From NCBI GenBank assembly GCA_964442285.1, contig CAYTZH010000015.1, positions 29,146 to 93,145 of the forward strand: a stretch of DNA of 64,000 nucleotides, in the 5' to 3' direction. Positions within the stretch are counted from its first letter, which is position 1. Each line of letters begins with the position of its first letter. The translations under genes and the position numbers were made by a program. Shown piece after piece: positions 25,478-33,492 of this stretch. The notes beneath the pieces are model-generated. The model saw only the letters and a list, made by a program, of their open reading frames with translations. It did no database searches and was not told the DNA's origin. The DNA is from CAYTZH01 sp964442285 (GTDB taxonomy: Bacteria; Myxococcota_A; UBA9160; JAFDET01).

Positions 25478-26095
25478 CTATCCCTCCTCGCCCGCGTCCG
25501 CGTCCCGACGCTCGCGGTCGCGATCCCCGTCGCCTCGTCCGGGCTGCTCGCGGTCGCGATCCCCGTCGCCCCGTCCGGGCTGCTCGCGGTCGCGATCCCC
25601 GTCGCCTCGCCCGGGCTGCTCGCGGCCGACCTCGTACCGGCCGCTCTCGCGTTCCTCGGCCCCTTCCTCGCGGGTGTGCCCCGCGGCGGCCGCCTCGGCC
25701 GAGGCGCGCTCGGCCTCGGCCTCGCGGGCCGCCCGCTCGGCCGCCTTCTCGCGCTGGATGCGCTCCTTCTCGGCCGCCTCGACCTTCCGCGTCTCGACGT
25801 CCTCCACGTCGTCCGCCACGCGGACGGTGAGGAAGCGCAGCACCGACTCCTCGAGACGCAGGGCGCGCTCGAGCTCGTCGACGGTCTTGCCGTCGTCGAG
25901 GTAGCTCAGGAAGTAGTAGTGGCCCTTCTGGAACTTATCGATCTCGTAGGCCAGCTTGCGCTTGCCCCAGTCGTCCAGCATCAGGCGCACGGCCCCTTGG
26001 CTCTCCAGGATCCCGTCGAGGCGCGCGCACAGCTCCGCGCCCCCCTCGTCGGAGATCTCCGGCTGGACGATGAACGCCGTCTCGTACTCCCGCAT
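25478..26095 (-). CDS. rpsF: 30S ribosomal protein bS6 with repetitive charged C-terminal tail
   Basis: 205 residues; typical bS6 is about 95-135. The fold occupies residues 1-100 (MREYETAFIVQPEISDEGG, KRKLAYEIDKFQKGHYYFLS, ALRLEESVLRFLTVRV). A Glu/Ala-rich helix (KERIQREKAAERAAREAEAE) follows, then three 12-residue repeats EQPGRGDGDRDR. The ATG has AGGAGG upstream. First gene of the ribosomal-helicase-recycling operon. The tail would project from the platform next to the bS18 extension. Tails of this kind are usually disordered; a joint function with bS18 is inference. Confidence 0.94.
   Translation of the reverse strand: MREYETAFIVQPEISDEGGAELCARLDGILESQGAVRLMLDDWGKRKLAYEIDKFQKGHYYFLSYLDDGKTVDELERALRLEESVLRFLTVRVADDVEDVETRKVEAAEKERIQREKAAERAAREAEAERASAEAAAAGHTREEGAEERESGRYEVGREQPGRGDGDRDREQPGRGDGDRDREQPGRGDGDRDRERRDADAGEEG
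25514..25621 (-). repeat. three 36-bp tandem repeats in the 3' end of rpsF
   Basis: Units at 25514-25549, 25550-25585 and 25586-25621, nearly identical, each starting GCGGTCGCGATCCCCGTCGC on the plus strand. They encode 12-residue units in frame. Confidence 0.88.
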
Positions 26096-26210
26096 GGCTC
26101 CTCCTGGACGGACGTCGCGGCCCGGCCTCACCGGTCCGCCGCCCGGGCCTCCGCTCGACGCGTGCGCCGGCGGGTGGGCGCGGCGACGCGGAGACCAAGG
26201 GGTCTATGGA

Positions 26211-26230
26211 GGGGGACGCCCAGGTCCCCC
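26211..26230. other. hairpin in the rpsF leader
   Basis: GGGGGAC (26211-26217) pairs with GTCCCCC (26224-26230) around 6 nt, between pdxT and rpsF. No T run follows on the minus strand. It could be the pdxT transcript end or part of an S6/S18 leader; a T5 run lies only on the plus-strand side, where no gene ends. Confidence 0.3.
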
Positions 26231-26244
26231 GAAGGGCCCCGTTT

Positions 26245-26832
26245 TTAACACACGGCCCGGGCGCCGGCCAGCGCCAGCAGACGGGCGTGCACCCGCGGGT
26301 CGTCGTCCAGCTCCGGATGGAAGGTGGCCGCCAGCAGAGGACCCTGCTGGACCAGCACCGGCCGCTCGTCCACCCGCGCCAGCACCTCCACGCCCGGACC
26401 TGGCTGCCGCAGCACCGGAGCTCGGATGAACACGCAGCGCAGGTCCTCGAGGCCCGGCGCCGCGCCCGGATCGGGCCGGGCGGCGAAGGAGTCCACCTGG
26501 GTGCCGTAGGCGTTGCGCAGGGCGACGACGTCGAGCAGCCCCAGGGTCTCCACCGGGTGGTTCTCGGCCCGGCGGGCCAGCAGGATGGCGCCGGCGCAGG
26601 TGCCGAGGACGGGCCGCCCGGAGCGGGCGAAGGTCCGCAGCGGCTCGTAGAGGCCCAGCCGGGCCAGGCCCTTGGCGATGGTCGTACTCTCGCCCCCCGG
26701 GAGGATCAGGCCGTCGAGGTCCGGGAGATCCTTCTCCCGCAGCACCTCGCAGGCGGCCCCGCCCGCCCGCTCCACGGCACGAACGTGGGCCGCGACGTCC
26801 CCCTGGATGGCCAGCACGCCGATCCGCGTCAT
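26245..26832 (-). CDS. pdxT: pyridoxal 5'-phosphate synthase glutaminase subunit
   Basis: A 195-residue class I glutamine amidotransferase that feeds ammonia to PdxS. The Cys nucleophile is in VLGTCAGAILLA (about residue 78), and the His/Glu pair is in AATFHPELDDD. IGVLAIQGDVAAHVRAVERAG and LILPGGESTTIAKGL are family signatures. It forms the PdxS12-PdxT12 complex. It is 124 bp downstream of pdxS on the same strand; a 35-codon reading frame in the gap overlaps its start (see 26829-26936). Confidence 0.96.
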   Translation of the reverse strand: MTRIGVLAIQGDVAAHVRAVERAGGAACEVLREKDLPDLDGLILPGGESTTIAKGLARLGLYEPLRTFARSGRPVLGTCAGAILLARRAENHPVETLGLLDVVALRNAYGTQVDSFAARPDPGAAPGLEDLRCVFIRAPVLRQPGPGVEVLARVDERPVLVQQGPLLAATFHPELDDDPRVHARLLALAGARAVC

Positions 26833-26936
26833 GCATCCTCCATCGAGTCGGCGACGGCGGCCGCCGCCGCCCGGCCCGAGTCCCGCAGTGCGCGCGCGAC
26901 GCCCCGGCGACCGGCGTCGCCCTCCAGCCAGCGCAC
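26829..26936 (-). CDS. possible 35-residue ORF between pdxS and pdxT
   Basis: From a GTG, it reads VRWLEGDAGRRGVARALRDS and on to SMEDA, with its TGA overlapping the pdxT ATG. It fills most of the 124-bp gap. Codon third positions are GC-rich, but so is the whole region. No family recognised and no ribosome site stands out. It may only couple pdxT translation, or may not be coding. Confidence 0.25.
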   Translation of the reverse strand: MRWLEGDAGRRGVARALRDSGRAAAAAVADSMEDA

Positions 26937-26956
26937 GCTGCGCTCGAGCGCCGCGG

Positions 26957-27865
26957 CTACCAGCCGCGGTTGGCGAGCCGCTCGGACTCGGAGAGGGTCT
27001 CCATCTCGATGCCCTCCATGGCCTTGCCCAGGCCGCGGCAGGCCGCGAGCACCTCCTCCGGGTCCTTCCAGTGGGTGGTGGCGCGCACCACGGCCCTCGC
27101 GCGGGCGGCCGGGTCGTCGCTCTTGAAGATCCCGGAGCCCACGAAGACCGCCTCGGCGCCGAGGCTCATGCACAGGGCCGCGTCCGGGGGCGTCGCCACG
27201 CCGCCGGCGGCGAAGTTCGGCACCGGGAGCTTCCCGTGCTCGTGCACGTACCGCACCAGGTCGTAGGGGGCCTGGAGCTCCTTGGCCGTCGCCATCAGCT
27301 CCTCCGGGGCCAGGGTCTGGAGCCGTCGCATCTCCCCCACCACCGCGCGCAGGTGGCGCACCGCCTCCACGATGTTGCCGCTGCCGGCCTCGCCCTTGGT
27401 GCGGATCATGGCCGCTCCCTCGCCGATGCGGCGCAGGGCCTCGCCGAGGTTCCGCGCGCCGCACACGAAGGGCGAGCGGAAGCCGTGCTTGTCGACGTGG
27501 TGCTGCTCATCGGCCGGGGTGAGCACCTCGCTCTCGTCGATGAAGTCGACGCCCAGGGCCTCGAGCACCCGCGCCTCGGTCACGTGCCCGATGCGGACCT
27601 TCGCCATCACCGGGATCGAGACCACGCGCTGGATGCCCTCGATGACCTCGACGGCGGTCATCCGCGCCACGCCGCCCTCTTTGCGGATGTCGGCGGGCAC
27701 CCGCTCGAGCGCCATCACGGCGCAGGCGCCCGCGTCCTCGGCGATCTTCGCCTGTTCGGGGTTCACGACGTCCATGATCACGCCGCCCTTCAGCATCTCC
27801 GCCAGGCCGACCTTGATCTCGAAGGACTGGGCCGTAGTCCGACCCGCACCGTTGTCGCTGCTCAT
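26957..27865 (-). CDS. pdxS: pyridoxal 5'-phosphate synthase lyase subunit
   Basis: A 302-residue TIM-barrel enzyme that makes PLP from ribose 5-phosphate, glyceraldehyde 3-phosphate and ammonia from PdxT. The lysines of the active site are in VMAKVRIGH and IRTKGEAGSGN, and GGVIMDVVNPEQAKIAEDAGA and FAAGGVATPPDAA are hallmark stretches. Length is normal. It starts 12 bp after the MocR-type regulator gene on the same strand, so the regulator, pdxS and pdxT form one unit. Confidence 0.97.
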   Translation of the reverse strand: MSSDNGAGRTTAQSFEIKVGLAEMLKGGVIMDVVNPEQAKIAEDAGACAVMALERVPADIRKEGGVARMTAVEVIEGIQRVVSIPVMAKVRIGHVTEARVLEALGVDFIDESEVLTPADEQHHVDKHGFRSPFVCGARNLGEALRRIGEGAAMIRTKGEAGSGNIVEAVRHLRAVVGEMRRLQTLAPEELMATAKELQAPYDLVRYVHEHGKLPVPNFAAGGVATPPDAALCMSLGAEAVFVGSGIFKSDDPAARARAVVRATTHWKDPEEVLAACRGLGKAMEGIEMETLSESERLANRGW

Positions 27866-27877
27866 ATCCGTTGCCTC

Positions 27878-29353
27878 CTATACGTGAACACGCGCCGCAT
27901 TGGCCAGGCGCGGCGCCTGGCGGAAGCGCTCGCGCACCACCTCGCCGAGCACGGCGACACCGCGCCGGATCTGGGCCTCGTCCGTCAGGGCGACGGTGAG
28001 GCGAAGGGCGCTCGACGGCCGCCCGTCGACGTGGAACTGGTAGCCGGGCGCGAAGAGCAGCCCGCGCCGGGTGGCGTCGCCGAGCAGGTCGGCCGTGTCG
28101 ATCGGCTCGGGCAGCTCCACCCAGACCTGGTAGCCGCCGTCGGGCTCGGTCCAGCGCGCGGGCTCGGGCAGCTCCGACGCCAACGCCTCGAAGAGCGCCT
28201 CCCGCCGCCGGCGCAGGGTGCGCCGCAGGCGGCCGAGGTGGCGGTCGTAGCCGCCGGAGGCGACGAAGTCGGCGAGCGCGGCCTGGAGCGGCATGGCGTC
28301 GGAGAGGTCGGTGGCGCGCTTCAGGGCCAGCACCGCCTCCACCTGGGCGCCCCGGGCCAGCACCGAGCCCACCCGGGCGCCGGGGAAGAGCGACTTCGAG
28401 AACGAGAACAGGTTCACCACGAGGCCGCGGGCGTCCAGGGCCGCGAGGGGCGCCGGCGGCCTGCGGGTGTCCCACAGGTCCATCTCGAAAGCGTCCTCCA
28501 CCACGGGGACGCCCGCCGCCGCGGCCACCTCGAGCAGCGCGCGGCGATGGTTCGTGGACGTGGAGATGCCCATGGGGTTGTGGAACGTGGGGATCGTGTA
28601 GAAGAGCCGCACCGCGGGTCTGGCCAGCACCCGCCGGAGGACGTCGAGGTCCGGCCCGTCCTCGCGCATCGGCACCGGCACGGGCCGCAGGCCGAGGGCG
28701 AACAGGGTGGCGAGCACGTTGTTGTAGGTGGGCTCCTCCACCGCCACCTCGTCGCCGGGCGCGGCGAACAGGCGCACGGCCAGGGCGATGCCCTGGCTGG
28801 CGCCGTGGCACAGCACCAGCTCCTCGACGTCGGTGGCGACGCCGGCGGCCTGCATCCGGCCGGCGAGCGCCCGGCGGAGCCCCGGATGGCCCTGGGGGCT
28901 CCCATAGAGCAGGATCTCCGGTCCCTCCTCCTGCATCACCCGGTTGAGCGAGCGTCGGAACTCGTCGGCCGGGTACAGCGCCGGATCCGGGATCAGGGCC
29001 TGCATCTGCACCGCGCCGCGCTCGTCGCCGAAGCGCGGCCGCGTCCGCTCGAACTCGAGCAGCCGCTCGACCTGGGGCGAGAGCGGGATCGACACGGGGG
29101 CGGGCGCGCCCTGGGCCGATCTCGCCACGAAAGTGCCGCGGCCCACGGTCGACTCCACCAGTCCCTCGGCGGCCAGGGTCTCGTAGGCCAGGGAGACCGT
29201 GTCCCGGTTCACCCTCAACGACCGGGCCAATTCCCGGATGGTGGGCAGACGTTCGCCCCCGCCGAGCTCGCCGGCGTCCACCGCCTGGCGGATCTGGTCC
29301 GCGATCTGCTGATAGACCGGATCCCCGGCCTGGCGGTCCACCTGGATGACCAT
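27878..29353 (-). CDS. pdxR: MocR/PdxR-type regulator (GntR helix-turn-helix fused to aminotransferase fold)
   Basis: 491 residues. The N-terminal winged helix (DPVYQQIADQIRQAVDAGEL, LPTIRELARSLRVNRDTVSLAYETL) is GntR-type. The rest is a fold-type I aminotransferase with the PLP lysine in NLFSFSKSLFPGARVGSVL and EEPTYNNVLATL upstream. PdxR proteins bind PLP and control pdxST. In Gram-positives pdxR is usually divergent from pdxST; here it is directly upstream and co-directional, which favours an autoregulated operon. ATG 29353 is preferred to a TTG at 29389, because that TTG is part of a -35 box. The pdxR assignment is by context. Confidence 0.82.
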   Translation of the reverse strand: MVIQVDRQAGDPVYQQIADQIRQAVDAGELGGGERLPTIRELARSLRVNRDTVSLAYETLAAEGLVESTVGRGTFVARSAQGAPAPVSIPLSPQVERLLEFERTRPRFGDERGAVQMQALIPDPALYPADEFRRSLNRVMQEEGPEILLYGSPQGHPGLRRALAGRMQAAGVATDVEELVLCHGASQGIALAVRLFAAPGDEVAVEEPTYNNVLATLFALGLRPVPVPMREDGPDLDVLRRVLARPAVRLFYTIPTFHNPMGISTSTNHRRALLEVAAAAGVPVVEDAFEMDLWDTRRPPAPLAALDARGLVVNLFSFSKSLFPGARVGSVLARGAQVEAVLALKRATDLSDAMPLQAALADFVASGGYDRHLGRLRRTLRRRREALFEALASELPEPARWTEPDGGYQVWVELPEPIDTADLLGDATRRGLLFAPGYQFHVDGRPSSALRLTVALTDEAQIRRGVAVLGEVVRERFRQAPRLANAARVHV

Positions 29354-29360
29354 GGCCACG

Positions 29361-29389
29361 AGCTTAGGCTGGGGCCAATACTGGGTCAA
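29361..29389 (-). promoter_or_regulatory. promoter of the pdxR-pdxS-pdxT operon
   Basis: Minus-strand TTGACC (29389-29384), a 17-nt spacer, then TAAGCT (29366-29361). The ATG of the regulator begins 7 nt after the -10, so the mRNA would be leaderless. Confidence 0.5.
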
Positions 29390-29390
29390 T

Positions 29391-29444
29391 CGGACAATCG
29401 GGCCTTGAAAAGCGGAGCGATGGCGGGGAGAGACACGGACAATC
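29391..29444. promoter_or_regulatory. direct repeat CGGACAATC, candidate PdxR operator
   Basis: CGGACAATC occurs at 29391-29399 and 29436-29444, 45 bp apart start to start, just upstream of the -35 of the pdxR promoter. MocR regulators commonly bind direct repeats near their promoters. The rest of the 162-bp region shows no gene. Confidence 0.4.
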
Positions 29445-29551
29445 TTGTCAGTGACTCAGCCAGCCGGGCTCCCTACCCGACTTGGCGCGCATGCCCTGTT
29501 CTCGACCCGACGCACAGGCGATCGCGGGGGAACGGCAGGCCTTTGCGCCAG

Positions 29552-30985
29552 CTAGAAGCTCTCCTTGATTCCGGCCCGATCCGGTCCCGAGGGGTCGGAC
29601 ATCTGCGGGTCCGGTGCGGCGGCCTCGGCCCTTCCCAGGGAGAGGTGCAGCATCAGCAGGCCCAGGATCGTGGCCAGGGCGGACGCCGAGAGGATGCCCA
29701 CCTTGGCCCCGGCCGTGAGCGAGGCTTGCTCGGCGGTGAAGGCCAGGTTGGTGACGAACAGGGCCACCGTGAAGCCGATGCCGGCGAGCAAGCCGGTGGC
29801 GGCCACCGCGGTCCAGTTGACGCCCCGGGGCAGCACGGCCAGGCCGCTCTTCACCGCCGCGAAGGCGAAGATCGTGATGCCGAGGGGCTTGCCCACCAGC
29901 AGCCCCAGGGCCACGGCCAGGCCGACCTTCTGGGTGGTGGGGTCGGCCAGGGTGCTGGCGTCGAGGTGCACGCCCGCGTTCGACAGGGCGAAGACCGGCA
30001 TGATCAGGAAGGCCACCCAGCGGTCCAGGTCGTTCACCAGGTAGTCGAGGGGCGAGAGCGTATCCAGGCTCACCCGGCGCAGCTCGCGCACGGCCCGGTG
30101 GCGGTGATGCCCGTGGTGGTCGTCGTCTCCGGTCACCATGTCCACCAGGTGGTCCACGGTGCGCCGGCCGCGGTCGAGCAGGCTCTCCCGGCTGGGATCC
30201 CGGGGTGTGGTGGGCGTCAGGAAGCCGAGGAAGACGCCCGCCACGGTGGCGTGGACCCCGGACTCCAGGGTGAAGTACCAGACCACGCCGCCCGCGATCC
30301 AGTAGGCCGGGAAGCCGACCACGCCGGCCCGGTTCATGCCGTAGACGAAGGCGAGCGCGCCCGCCGCCAGGCCCAGGTAGGTCAGGGAGAGCTCGGCGGT
30401 ATAGAAGATGGCGATCACCGCCACGGCGCCCAGGTCATCGGCGATGGCCAGCGCCAGCAGGAACACCTTGAGTCCGGCGGGCACCCGGGAGCCCAGGAGC
30501 GACATGGCCGCCACCGCAAAGGCGATGTCGGTCGCCATCGGGATTCCCCAGCCGCGGATGGCCTCGCCACCCAGGTGGAAGTAGGCGTAGATGCCCGCCG
30601 GCACCACCATCCCGCCCAGGGCGCCCATCACGGGCAGCATGGCCTTCTGGCGGGAGGAGAGCTCGCCGTGGACGAGCTCGCGCTTGATCTCGAGCCCCAC
30701 GACGAAGAAGAAGATGGCCATCAGGGCGTCGTTGACGAAGTGCCCGAGGGAGAGCTTGAGCTCCCAGACGTCTCCCACGGCGACCTTCAGCTTGAGGTGG
30801 TGCCAGAGCTCCTCGTAGCTGTGGTAGTAGGGACTGTTGGCCCAGACCAGCGCCAGCACCGTCATCGCGAAGAGCAGGATGGCGCTCGAGGCCTCGATCT
30901 CGAAGAAGCGCAGGAAGGGCCGCTGCAGGCGGGCGGCGAGGGTCTGGTCGGAGTCGGTGGGATCGGGGCGCGGGGGCGACGACAT
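29552..30985 (-). CDS. nhaA: Na+/H+ antiporter NhaA
   Basis: A 477-residue inner-membrane antiporter exporting Na+ for H+. The paired aspartates of the ion site are in LALAIADDLGAVAVIAIFY, and FFFVVGLEIKRELVHGEL and IPMATDIAFAVAAMSLLG are family hallmarks; about 12 helices can be counted. A His/Asp-rich cytoplasmic loop (GDDDHHGHHRHRAVREL, near residue 290) sits where NhaA proteins vary, and could sense pH or metal. It is 30 bp after pth on the same strand. Confidence 0.95.
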   Translation of the reverse strand: MSSPPRPDPTDSDQTLAARLQRPFLRFFEIEASSAILLFAMTVLALVWANSPYYHSYEELWHHLKLKVAVGDVWELKLSLGHFVNDALMAIFFFVVGLEIKRELVHGELSSRQKAMLPVMGALGGMVVPAGIYAYFHLGGEAIRGWGIPMATDIAFAVAAMSLLGSRVPAGLKVFLLALAIADDLGAVAVIAIFYTAELSLTYLGLAAGALAFVYGMNRAGVVGFPAYWIAGGVVWYFTLESGVHATVAGVFLGFLTPTTPRDPSRESLLDRGRRTVDHLVDMVTGDDDHHGHHRHRAVRELRRVSLDTLSPLDYLVNDLDRWVAFLIMPVFALSNAGVHLDASTLADPTTQKVGLAVALGLLVGKPLGITIFAFAAVKSGLAVLPRGVNWTAVAATGLLAGIGFTVALFVTNLAFTAEQASLTAGAKVGILSASALATILGLLMLHLSLGRAEAAAPDPQMSDPSGPDRAGIKESF

Positions 30986-31015
30986 GGATCAAGCCTTGGG
31001 TTCGAGCGCCCGATC

Positions 31016-31672
31016 TTAACTGCCCGTGCGGGGCCCCGCGACCGAGGGCGAGCTCCCGCCCTCGTCGGCGGCGACGTTCGCCGCGCGCATGGCGGCGTCG
31101 AGACCACGGGTCGCGAAGGCCTCCACCGCATCCGCCGCCCGCTCCACGGCATCGGCGACCAGCGGCTCCTGCTCCTGGGAGAAAGCCTCCAGGACCCAGC
31201 TCACGGGATCCACCGAGGGGGGCGGCCGATCGATTCCGAAGCGCAGCCGCGGCAGGTCGTCGCGCCCGAGCGCGTCGATCACGCTCTGCATGCCCCGCTG
31301 GCCGCCGGCGCTTCCCCGTCCGCGCATCCGGAGCCTCCCGAGGGGCAGATCCAGGTCGTCGTAGACCAGCAGCAGCGCGCGGGCGGGATCGGCCACACCC
31401 AGTCCGCGGACCGCCGCCGCCACCGACGCGCCCGAGCGGTTCATGTAGGTCTGGGGGAAGAGCAGGACGACCGAACGGGCTGCGATGGCTCCGCGCCCCA
31501 GGCGCCCCGCGTAGGCCGCGCGGTCGAGCGCGATGCCGTGGCGCGCCGCCAGCCGGAGGCCGACCCGCCAGCCCACGTTGTGACGGGTGGCCGCGTACTC
31601 GGGTCCGGGATTCCCGAGGAAGACCAGGAGGACCGGAGTCTCGCTCGCGCGGGGGACCGGGGTCTCGCTCAG
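31016..31672 (-). CDS. pth: peptidyl-tRNA hydrolase (apparent CTG start)
   Basis: Cleaves peptidyl-tRNA to recycle tRNA. The active-site Asn is in VFLGNPGPEYAATRHNVGW with the catalytic His (RHN); YMNRSG, DDLDLPLGRLRMR and GSAGGQRGMQSVIDALG are conserved. No ATG, GTG or TTG lies in frame between the rplY stop and NPGPEY. The only candidate is a CTG at 31672 whose TG is shared with the rplY TGA. The first residues read SETPVPRASETPV, a 24-bp duplication. Either a CTG start is used or the ancestral start was altered by the duplication. About 218 residues, with a Ser/Gly-rich end. Confidence 0.88.
   Translation of the reverse strand: MSETPVPRASETPVLLVFLGNPGPEYAATRHNVGWRVGLRLAARHGIALDRAAYAGRLGRGAIAARSVVLLFPQTYMNRSGASVAAAVRGLGVADPARALLLVYDDLDLPLGRLRMRGRGSAGGQRGMQSVIDALGRDDLPRLRFGIDRPPPSVDPVSWVLEAFSQEQEPLVADAVERAADAVEAFATRGLDAAMRAANVAADEGGSSPSVAGPRTGS
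31622..31669 (-). repeat. 24-bp duplication at the rplY-pth junction
   Basis: AGCGAGACCCCGGTC (from 31669) and AGCGAGACTCCGGTC (from 31645) on the minus strand, 24 bp apart and in frame, encode SETPV twice at the start of pth. Confidence 0.75.
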
Positions 31673-32331
31673 GCCTTCTTCTCGTCGGCTCCGGCTGCGG
31701 CGGTGCCCTCGGCCGGCGCTGCGGCGGCCTCCGCCTCGCCCTCCGCCACGGTGGGCTCCTCCTCGGCGGCGGCGGGCGCCACCACGGAGGCCACCGAGAG
31801 GTCCGGGTCGTCCAGCAGGGTCACGCCCTCGGGCAGCGGCAGGTCGCGCACGTGGAGCACCTCGCCCACGTCCAGTTCCGACACGTCGACCTGGATCTCG
31901 TCGGGGATCGCCCGGGGCAGGCACTCGATCGAGAGCGAGCGCAGGGCGTGGTCGAGGATGCCGCCCGAGAGAGCGACGCCCTTGGCCGTACCCACGACGT
32001 GCAGCGGGATCTCCACCTCCACGGTCTGGGCGAGGTTCACCTCGTAGAGGTCGGCGTGCAGCGGCTCGCCCCGCACCGGATCCCGCTGCACCGCCTTCAC
32101 CAGCACGACCTTCTCGGCCAGGCCTTCGCCGACCAGGTCGAAGAGGGTGTTGGCACCCGACTCGCTGCGGTGGAGCTGGCGGTCGAGGGCGATGGGGTCC
32201 AGGGACAGGGGCAGCGGCGCGGTGCCCTGGCCGTAGAGCACCGCGGGGATGCGCCCGGCGGCCCGCAGCTTGCGCGCCACGCCCTTGCCCGTGGCCTCGC
32301 GCCTCTCCACGACGAGCTGGTTCTCGGACAT
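31669..32331 (-). CDS. rplY: 50S ribosomal protein bL25/CTC (long form)
   Basis: A 220-residue CTC-type bL25, which binds 5S rRNA. The N-terminal 5S-binding domain starts MSENQLVVERREATGKGVAR and the TL5-like C-terminal domain runs IPLHVVGTAKGVALSGGILD to SELDVGEVLHVRDLPLPEGV. A Glu/Ala-rich tail closes it. Placed between prs and pth, a conserved neighbourhood. ATG start, 27 bp after prs; overlaps pth. Confidence 0.95.
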   Translation of the reverse strand: MSENQLVVERREATGKGVARKLRAAGRIPAVLYGQGTAPLPLSLDPIALDRQLHRSESGANTLFDLVGEGLAEKVVLVKAVQRDPVRGEPLHADLYEVNLAQTVEVEIPLHVVGTAKGVALSGGILDHALRSLSIECLPRAIPDEIQVDVSELDVGEVLHVRDLPLPEGVTLLDDPDLSVASVVAPAAAEEEPTVAEGEAEAAAAPAEGTAAAGADEKKA

Positions 32332-32358
32332 CGCTGTCTCCTCCCATGAGTCTCGCGC

Positions 32359-33297
32359 TCAGACGAAGAGCGAGCTCACGCTCTCCTCGTTGTTGATGCG
32401 GCGGATGGCCTCGCCGAGCTGGGTGGCCACGCTCACCACACGGATCTTCGAACACTCCCGCGCGTCGGGGCGCAGGGGAACCGTATCGGTGACGATCAGC
32501 TCCGTGAGCGGGGACTCCTCCACGCGCTTGATCGCGGGGCCCGACAGCACGGGGTGGGTGATCGCCGCATACACCGAGGCCGCACCGGCGTCGGAGAGCG
32601 CCCGCGCCGCCTCGGTCAGGGTGCCCGCAGTGTCGACGATGTCGTCGACGATCACGCAGGTCCGGCCGTCGACGTCGCCGATGATGTTCATCACCTGGGC
32701 CACGTTGGCGCGCTCGCGCCGCTTGTCGACGATGGCGAGCCGCGCGTCGAGGCGCTTGGCGAAGGCGCGGGCCCGCTCCACGCCGCCGGCGTCGGGGGAG
32801 ATGATCGAAATGGGCCCCGGCGCGCTCTCGCGGATCGCGTCCAGCAGGATCGGCGTGGCGTAGAGGTTGTCGACGGGGATGTTGAAGAAGCCCTGGATCT
32901 GGCCCGCGTGCAGGTCCACGCACAGCACGCGATCGGCGCCGGCGGTGGAGATCAGGTCCGCCACCAGCTTGGCCGTGATGGGCATCCGCGGCTGCACCTT
33001 GCGGTCCTGGCGGGCGTAGCCGTAGTACGGGATCACCGCCGTCACACGCCGCGCGGACGCCCGCCGCAGGGCGTCCATCACGATCAAGAGCTCCAGGATG
33101 TGCGAGTTGGCCGGGGCGGAGGTCGACTGCAGCACGAAGCAGTCCATGCCCCGGGCGTTCTCCTGGATCTCGACGCTCACCTCGCCGTCGCTGAAGGTGC
33201 CGACGTCGGCCTTGGCGAGATCCACGTCGAGATAGGCCGCGACGTCCCGGGCCAGGGCGACGTTGGAGTTGCCGGCGAAGAGCTTGAGCTGTTGCAT
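32359..33297 (-). CDS. prs: ribose-phosphate pyrophosphokinase
   Basis: A 312-residue PRPP synthase: ribose 5-phosphate + ATP to PRPP + AMP. Visible are KLFAGNSNVALARDVAAYL, the flexible loop region YYGYARQDRKVQPRMPITAKLVAD (part), DLHAGQIQGFFNIPVDNLYA and the PRPP loop VIVDDIVDTAGTL. Length is normal. Start ATG 33297 (MQQLKLFAG). The tRNA-Gln gene ends 18 bp upstream on the same strand, so the two may be co-transcribed and processed apart. Confidence 0.97.
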   Translation of the reverse strand: MQQLKLFAGNSNVALARDVAAYLDVDLAKADVGTFSDGEVSVEIQENARGMDCFVLQSTSAPANSHILELLIVMDALRRASARRVTAVIPYYGYARQDRKVQPRMPITAKLVADLISTAGADRVLCVDLHAGQIQGFFNIPVDNLYATPILLDAIRESAPGPISIISPDAGGVERARAFAKRLDARLAIVDKRRERANVAQVMNIIGDVDGRTCVIVDDIVDTAGTLTEAARALSDAGAASVYAAITHPVLSGPAIKRVEESPLTELIVTDTVPLRPDARECSKIRVVSVATQLGEAIRRINNEESVSSLFV

Positions 33298-33315
33298 GGG
33301 CGCGTGGTTCCGATG

Positions 33316-33388
<73 letters not shown>

Positions 33389-33389
33389 G

Positions 33390-33492
33390 CGACCCCGAAG
33401 CCTAGGGGGAAGCGAGCGCCGTGGCGACCCGAAGCCTCCGGCATCCGCCATCGTCCTCGCGCTGGAAGCCTCAGGGGGACGCCATCGTCCTC
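33390..33492. repeat. three imperfect 34-35-bp tandem repeats spanning the ispE stop
   Basis: Units begin GCGACCCCGAAGCCT (33390), GCGACCCGAAGCCT (33424) and GCGCTGGAAGCCT (33459); the last two also share GCCATCGTCCTC at their ends. A fourth start, GCGACCC, follows at 33493. They lie between tRNA-Gln and ispE and run into the last codons of ispE. Confidence 0.7.

Noticed and set aside
25323..25621. CRISPR-like array
   Set aside because: Direct repeats of 12 and 36 bp without spacers, in frame inside rpsR and rpsF.
26211..26246. Intrinsic terminator (hairpin then TTTTT) on the plus strand
   Set aside because: No plus-strand gene ends there. The T run is the complement of the bases at the pdxT stop codon.
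26672..32047. 1791-codon open frame on the plus strand
   Set aside because: Antisense to pdxT, pdxS, pdxR, nhaA, pth and rplY; translation is His/Gly/Val-rich without domains.
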